In this document: positions 59,681 through 64,000 of the stretch, in pieces | Numbering within the stretch: position 1 is the stretch's first letter | Layout of the letters: each line of letters begins with the position of its first letter | DNA from: UBA5239 sp040391785 | GTDB taxonomy: Bacteria > Verrucomicrobiota > Lentisphaeria > Victivallales > Victivallaceae | DNA: 64,000 nt | NCBI GenBank assembly: GCA_040391785.1 | Contig: JBEBXH010000008.1 | Location: forward strand, 54,591 to 118,590 | Direction of reading: 5' to 3' | Position numbers and translations under genes: made by a program | Notes under the pieces: model-generated | Told to the model about the DNA's origin: nothing | Seen by the model: only the letters and a program-made list of their open reading frames with translations | Database searches by the model: none

Positions 59681-60808
59681 CTACTCCGATTTCAAACGGT
59701 TTTTCAACCAGCAGTAAAAAGTATCGCCAATCTGGTTATAGCCATCCGGGGCCGGATGCACGCCATTGCTCTGGCGGGTAATCGTCCGCGCATTGCCGGC
59801 ATTGACGGGCTCGGTCACAATCGGGAAATTATGCTCGCAATCCAGGTTGATGTAAGTCGGAATCAGCGATATTTTCGGATCATTCGATTCGCCGAATTTC
59901 TTCATCATTTCCGCGCATAGTCGATGCTGGTTTTTCTTGTACTGCCAGCGCGTTTGGCCGCATTTATAGTTGTTGCCGAACGCATCCTGAGTAGCCGCGC
60001 CGGCCGTCGGAAATCCGATGCCGATCACCGCATTTGGGGCCCCGGCGCGGAAAAACGCAATCAAACGCTCGGCATTCTCCAGAATCGTTTTCACCGTCGC
60101 CTCCAGATTCTCGTCATTCGCGGAAAAAACATCGTTGATTCCGAGCATCACCGTGATATAATCCGGTGCTTTGCCGTCATTGTATTGATTCAGGTAATTT
60201 TGAAAATCGGGCACGTATCTGCCGTCTTTTTTCACCAGAAATCGACTGGTGATCATCTGCGGCCTGGCATCCGGTTCGTCCTGTACCCGGGTCAGGAAAC
60301 AATTCCAACTCCAGCCGCCATGTCCTTCATGGTAAACCCCTTCCGGTGTGCGCTTATTGGAACCGATCATTTTCAGCCGGGGATTTCGCGCTTCCTGAGT
60401 CAGCGCGAAAACCCGGGCCGGGTAAACCGATGCCCCGGTCAGGCTGTCGCCGACCATCAAAATCGATATTTCTTTGTTTTCACCGGCATTCTTCGGAGCG
60501 ACCACGACCTTGGAGGTTCCCTCGGCAAGAGTCTTGAATCCATCGGTAATGCGGATTTTCCACTCGAATTCGCCGATATCGCTCTCCGTGGGCGTAAAAC
60601 GCCAGCGCTTTTCGTCCTGGCGACCCTTTGAGCAATCCACATCGAAAATATAATTACCGGGATTCGGCGTCAGCACAATATTATCGAAATAAACATTGTT
60701 TTCGATCCCGGGAACCGCGTAAATTTTTTCCGGAAGCAGCAAGTGAAGCTCTCCGCAAAATCCATTGATCACACACGACAACATGACAAATAGTATTCCC
60801 CATTTCAT
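59681..60808 (-). CDS. Secreted SGNH/GDSL-type hydrolase
   Basis: 375 aa. The signal peptide is at about 1-18 (MLSCVINGFCG). An N-terminal Ig-like or beta domain (about 20-110) precedes the SGNH domain: ILMVGDSLTGASVYP (Ser), GSN region near 150, VMLGINDVF (Gly-x-Asn-Asp), and NGVHPAPDGYNQIG (His). It likely cleaves an acyl or acetyl ester outside the inner membrane. Its place between fabG and fabI, with overlaps of one to few nt, is odd for a secreted enzyme and suggests a lipid- or acyl-linked role. Confidence 0.85.
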   Translation of the reverse strand: MKWGILFVMLSCVINGFCGELHLLLPEKIYAVPGIENNVYFDNIVLTPNPGNYIFDVDCSKGRQDEKRWRFTPTESDIGEFEWKIRITDGFKTLAEGTSKVVVAPKNAGENKEISILMVGDSLTGASVYPARVFALTQEARNPRLKMIGSNKRTPEGVYHEGHGGWSWNCFLTRVQDEPDARPQMITSRFLVKKDGRYVPDFQNYLNQYNDGKAPDYITVMLGINDVFSANDENLEATVKTILENAERLIAFFRAGAPNAVIGIGFPTAGAATQDAFGNNYKCGQTRWQYKKNQHRLCAEMMKKFGESNDPKISLIPTYINLDCEHNFPIVTEPVNAGNARTITRQSNGVHPAPDGYNQIGDTFYCWLKNRLKSE

Positions 60809-60825
60809 CTTACCACGATCCCTTG

Positions 60826-61563
60826 TTAAAGCCCCCCGGAAATTTCAACCACACTCCCGGTCACGTAAGCCGCTTCCTTCGACACCAGGTAACGCACCGC
60901 TTCCGCCACCTCGGCAGCCTTTCCGAACCGCTTCAGCGGCACCATGTTGCGATATTCCTTGATCTGTTCTTCGGATAAATCGCCGATCAGCTCCGTTTCG
61001 ATGAATCCCGGCGAAACGCAGTTGGCCGTGATGCCGCGCCGCCCGGCCTCTTTGGCCAGCGAGTTCATCAACGCCACCTGTCCGGCCTTGGATGCCGCAT
61101 AATTCGCCTGCCCGGCAAACCCGATCCGCCCCGACGGCGAGGTGATGCACACCACGCGGCCGTAACGGTTTGACATCATCCGCTGCACCGCGAATTTCGT
61201 CATATTGAAGCTGCCGGTCAGGTTGATATCCAATACCCGGCGCCAGTCCTCGGCAGACATCATACCGATCACTGCGTCGCGCCGGATCCCCGCACAATTC
61301 ACCAAAATTTCCAAGTGCTCATGCGCCCGGTCAAATTCCATGAAAAATGCCTCGCAGGCCGCATAATCCGATACATCAAGCTTCACGGTTTTCAGCGGGT
61401 AATCGCGCCATTCGGCGGCAAATTCGGCGGCAACGGCATCGTTGCCGCCATAAATGGCGATAACCTCGGCGCCGCCGCGCAACAACAGTTCCGTAACTGC
61501 GCGCCCAATGCCGCGGGTCCCGCCCGTGACAATGGCGCAGTTATTGGCGAATTGCTTGTCCAT
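60826..61563 (-). CDS. fabG: 3-oxoacyl-[acyl-carrier-protein] reductase-type SDR
   Basis: 245 aa from ATG 61563. Classical SDR: AIVTGGTRGIGRAVTELLL, NCAGIRRDAVI, SPSGRIGFAGQANYAASKAG with the catalytic Ser, Tyr and Lys, and NCVSPGFIETELI. The length and motifs fit FabG. A start codon TTG one position earlier is possible. Part of the eda-lipoprotein-fabG-SGNH-fabI run, and near fabI, which supports a fatty-acid role. Confidence 0.9.
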   Translation of the reverse strand: MDKQFANNCAIVTGGTRGIGRAVTELLLRGGAEVIAIYGGNDAVAAEFAAEWRDYPLKTVKLDVSDYAACEAFFMEFDRAHEHLEILVNCAGIRRDAVIGMMSAEDWRRVLDINLTGSFNMTKFAVQRMMSNRYGRVVCITSPSGRIGFAGQANYAASKAGQVALMNSLAKEAGRRGITANCVSPGFIETELIGDLSEEQIKEYRNMVPLKRFGKAAEVAEAVRYLVSKEAAYVTGSVVEISGGL

Positions 61564-61567
61564 CAAC

Positions 61568-61957
61568 TTATTTCGACGCAGTCAGACTGACCTGGAAACT
61601 CTTCATGGTCAGGAAGATCGGAAAAATCGTCGAAGAAGAGAAATGCGAATTGACCGCTTCGATTTTGGTGGCGTCCATATTCCGCGCGGCGTTGGTCGCC
61701 AGCAGCATGCTGTAGTCCAGGCGGACCGTGTCGGAGAAAGCTGCCGTGCTGCCCGGATTGCTGGCATTACCCGCAAAGAGCGGAATGAATCCGAACAGGT
61801 ACACGCCCCAGATTTCAGTATGGATCTGGACCAGCTGATTGGTTTTCGGGGTCCCCATGCGCATATCATTCAGACGCGTGGTGGTGGCTACCGAAGTACA
61901 GCCGGTCAGGACGGCAAGCATAGCGGCACAGAAACTCATGGCAATCAATTTTTTCAT
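61568..61957 (-). CDS. Lipoprotein of unknown function
   Basis: 129 aa. The signal ends AVLTGCTSVA (Cys20). The mature part has QLVQIHTEIWGVYLFGFIPLFAGN, which places a second hydrophobic stretch, then DYSMLLATNAARNMDATKIEAVNS and IFLTMKSFQVSLTASK. It resembles a family of small envelope lipoproteins of unknown role. Stop lies 4 nt before fabG. Confidence 0.75.
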   Translation of the reverse strand: MKKLIAMSFCAAMLAVLTGCTSVATTTRLNDMRMGTPKTNQLVQIHTEIWGVYLFGFIPLFAGNASNPGSTAAFSDTVRLDYSMLLATNAARNMDATKIEAVNSHFSSSTIFPIFLTMKSFQVSLTASK

Positions 61958-61998
61958 CTTATTAAATCCTTATATTTGTTATATTTAGAAATCATTTA

Positions 61999-62625
61999 TT
62001 ATCCACGGACCAGCTTTACGGCATCCTTGGTCATTTCGTAAATCTTGTCGAAATTCTGCGCCGTAATCATATCGGTTTTGACCATCCAGCTGCCGCCGCA
62101 GGCCAGCACCCGTTTGTACTGCAGATAATCCTGAATATTCGAGGTATCGATACCGCCGGTCGGCACAAAACGGAAATTCACAAACGCCGCCGCCAACGCT
62201 TTCAAAGTCTTCAATCCGCCGAAAGACTCGGCCGGGAAAAATTTCACCACATTCAAACCGTACTCGACGGCATGGCAAAGCTCGGTCGGCGTACACACTC
62301 CGGGCAGCACCGGCACCCCTTTGTCCTGGCAAAATTCCACCACCGCCCCGCTGAAACCAGGCGAAACGATGAACTGCGCACCGTTATCGATCGCCTGCTT
62401 GGCCTGGCTGATCGTCAACACGGTACCGGCGCCCACGAGCATATCGCCGCGGTCCGCCATGATTTTGATACTTTCGGCCGCTGCGGCCGTACGGAAAGTT
62501 ACCTCGGCGCAGGGCAATCCCCCCGCACAAAGAGCATCACCCAGACGGTTGGCATTTTCCGCTTCTTCGATGGCAACCACCGGCACAATCTTCAACGCCG
62601 ACAAACGATTATAAAACATTTCCAT
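61999..62625 (-). CDS. eda: KDPG/KHG aldolase
   Basis: 208 aa. The TIM-barrel aldolase signatures are present: CAEVTFRTAAAAESI, GAGTVLTISQAKQAIDNGAQFIVSPGF, NVVKFFPAESFGG (Schiff-base Lys), and FVPTGGIDTSN. AAGGAG precedes the ATG. It splits 2-keto-3-deoxy-6-phosphogluconate or a related sugar acid to pyruvate and a phosphorylated aldehyde. It opens the leftward run and fits the glycan-using lifestyle. Confidence 0.93.
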   Translation of the reverse strand: MEMFYNRLSALKIVPVVAIEEAENANRLGDALCAGGLPCAEVTFRTAAAAESIKIMADRGDMLVGAGTVLTISQAKQAIDNGAQFIVSPGFSGAVVEFCQDKGVPVLPGVCTPTELCHAVEYGLNVVKFFPAESFGGLKTLKALAAAFVNFRFVPTGGIDTSNIQDYLQYKRVLACGGSWMVKTDMITAQNFDKIYEMTKDAVKLVRG

Positions 62626-62709
62626 TTTTAAATCTCCTTATACTATAATATAGTACGCCGGATGGAGGTTTTGCAAGCGGAATGCGCAGAAAATTATGAG
62701 TTAAAACAA

Positions 62710-63393
62710 TTATTTCTTCCGGGGTTCCCTGCGGAAACTGCATTTATCGGTGAAGCCATGCGCCTGCGCCTTCAGCTTATCCGCCAAAGGCGGCGATTCC
62801 ACCTCAGGCTCCAGCAGATCATTGAAAATATAGCGTTCCAACTCCTGAAAACAGCTGTTCATATCCATAACCTGATAAAACTGAATATTCTTCAGACATG
62901 GATTGCACTCCATTTCAGTATTTTGGCTCTGTTCCCTGATCAATATCACAGGAACCTTATATTTCCGGTTCAATACCTTCAAATTTGGCAGAAATTCATT
63001 ATCCCAGAATTCCTCATAAGCGTCGCTTCCCCACCGATATTTTTCTGCCCATTTCTCCCATTTTGGATAAAGCTTCAATCGCTGCTTGCAGAGTGATGAA
63101 TAATCATAGCCAACGTAATTGTCAAACTTCCATAGAGGATATATTTTCTCGCAAAACAATAAAATCATTAACTCAAGAGTATGAATGACAACATTTTCGC
63201 CTCGATAAAACGCTTTCCAATCACAAAAATCACTCGTATGCCCCCATCCATCATACCATGAAAAGTTACTTGCTTTCTGATAGAATAGATCTTTTTCGAC
63301 ATTCAAAATCTCGTTTTTCCGCTGCCAGATGTGAGGATCCGAGCCATCCATCAGGCAGTCATAATAGTCATGATATGTACTGATAATCCGCAT
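62710..63393 (-). CDS. Uncharacterised protein (MRIISTYHDYYD type)
   Basis: 227 aa. It starts MRIISTYHDYYDCLMDGSDP, a beginning shared by a widespread family of unknown proteins seen in varied bacteria and phages. Rich in Tyr and Trp (DGWGHTSDFCDWKAFYRG, WEKWAEKYRWGSD). No catalytic motif recognised. AT-rich relative to the neighbours, monocistronic. Confidence 0.65.
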   Translation of the reverse strand: MRIISTYHDYYDCLMDGSDPHIWQRKNEILNVEKDLFYQKASNFSWYDGWGHTSDFCDWKAFYRGENVVIHTLELMILLFCEKIYPLWKFDNYVGYDYSSLCKQRLKLYPKWEKWAEKYRWGSDAYEEFWDNEFLPNLKVLNRKYKVPVILIREQSQNTEMECNPCLKNIQFYQVMDMNSCFQELERYIFNDLLEPEVESPPLADKLKAQAHGFTDKCSFRREPRKK

Positions 63394-63493
63394 AATTTTT
63401 CCTGTTGCTCGCTAAAACGATAACTTTCATTTCCATTTTTTCAATTGAAATTACCGGATTCCGCAATATTTTATAAAAAAGCAGGATGAAATT

Positions 63494-63898
63494 ATGATTA
63501 TCAAATGCCCGCATTGCCAATATATTTATGAGAAAATGAATCCGTTCAACTGCGGAAAGATCAAAAAGTGCGAGAATTGCGGCGAAGATTTTATCATTCT
63601 GGGGACGGACGGCATAACAGAACATCTCGAAGAACCCACCATCAGTGAGGAAGAAATCGCCAGGCAACCTCCAACGGACCCTCCGATGCCGCACCATCCG
63701 GTGCCTAAATTTCTATTTAAAATTTTCTCTTACTATTATGTATTCCCGCCTCTCATCTTCTTGTTGTTCATTCTCCCATACTGGCTGATTACCGGAGAGT
63801 TCAAAACAGCCTTCCCTACACTGATTGCTGCAGTTCTCATAACTGCCGCCATTATTCTCGTCAAATATTACTTCAATTCCAAAAACGCTAAAAAATAA
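63494..63898 (+). CDS. MJ0042-type zinc-ribbon membrane protein
   Basis: 134 aa. N-terminal ribbon CPHCQYIYEKM...CENCGEDFIIL, an acidic and Pro-rich linker, and two helices at about 78-98 and 104-124 (VFPPLIFLLFILPYWLI, LIAAVLITAAIILV). It is like the chromosomal protein at 4855 and the island proteins at 21184-22514. AGGATG lies before the ATG. Function unknown. Confidence 0.7.
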   Translation: MIIKCPHCQYIYEKMNPFNCGKIKKCENCGEDFIILGTDGITEHLEEPTISEEEIARQPPTDPPMPHHPVPKFLFKIFSYYYVFPPLIFLLFILPYWLITGEFKTAFPTLIAAVLITAAIILVKYYFNSKNAKK

Positions 63899-64000
63899 AT
63901 TTGGGGTCTCTTTGAGTTTGAGGGGCACGGGCTTGCACAACGCATGTCCGATATGTCCGATATGTCGGTGTGGGCTTGCCACGCCGTAGCCTTGGCGAAG
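63899..64000. repeat. Repeat-bearing intergenic end of window
   Basis: No gene. GTCCGATAT occurs twice in tandem (63947-63964), and GGCTTGCCACGCCG (63973-63986), shared with the palindrome cluster at 56185, runs into a CGTAGCCTTGGCGAAG tail cut by the window edge. Confidence 0.55.

Overview
The window looks like chromosome of a Lentisphaerota bacterium, probably Victivallales. This is an inference, with no marker phylogeny behind it. The signs are a Victivallis-style prepilin-like secreted protein, Ser/Thr kinases paired with ECF-type sigma factors, MJ0042-type zinc-ribbon membrane proteins, lacI/araC-controlled glycan genes including a sialidase, and common fatty-acid, shape and proteolysis genes (fabI, fabG, mreB, ftsH). 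GC is near 50-58% outside the island and clearly lower at about 12.6-17.1 kb.

1-9.8 kb: a regulatory and envelope locus. A leftward operon encodes a sigma region-2-only protein, a full ECF-like sigma factor, a small zinc anti-sigma-like protein and a membrane Ser/Thr kinase with ankyrin repeats that runs off the window. Divergent from it are two lipoproteins, a zinc-ribbon membrane protein and two secreted proteins built from tandem secretin-N (STN)-like repeats.

9.96-36.4 kb: a 26.4-kb integrative island in the 3' end of tRNA-Pro(CGG). It is bounded by 24-bp identical att repeats, with a tyrosine integrase next to the tRNA and matching arm-type repeats at both ends. Its left part is a graveyard of toxin-antitoxin parts (AAA/DUF4143 ATPase between 56-bp direct repeats, broken fic, hipB plus a hipA stub) followed by an AT-rich four-gene cassette with defence-like features (HEPN-like RX4H, a membrane protein, a DUF4365-like protein, a Cys/His/Asp transglutaminase-like protein). 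The middle holds a primase-derived ATPase, a resolvase, a GATase-II/amidoligase pair, zinc-ribbon membrane proteins and an SNase lipoprotein. The right part has a candidate small RNA, a second sigma/kinase pair homologous to the chromosomal one, an origin-like repeat region, a primase-helicase, an excisionase-like protein, a degenerate integrase, a ParB-like protein and the integrase. A palindromic 13-14-bp motif (GGRCAAWTTTGYC) recurs seven times in the island, in unrelated coding frames, and I saw no copy outside it.

36.8-64 kb: chromosomal genes. An M28 peptidase is followed by a LacI-controlled glycan locus (beta-helix protein, pseudopilin, divergent glycosidase) with two perfect operators. 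Then come ftsH/yggU, an FHA protein, an AraC regulator divergent from an SGNH-esterase/sialidase fusion, galE/DUF2059/dnaQ, ferredoxin/D-lactate dehydrogenase/DNA methyltransferase, mreB, and a leftward run eda-lipoprotein-fabG-SGNH-fabI-HAD. Several kinds of hairpin-forming dispersed repeats lie between genes. I see no rRNA and no CRISPR array.
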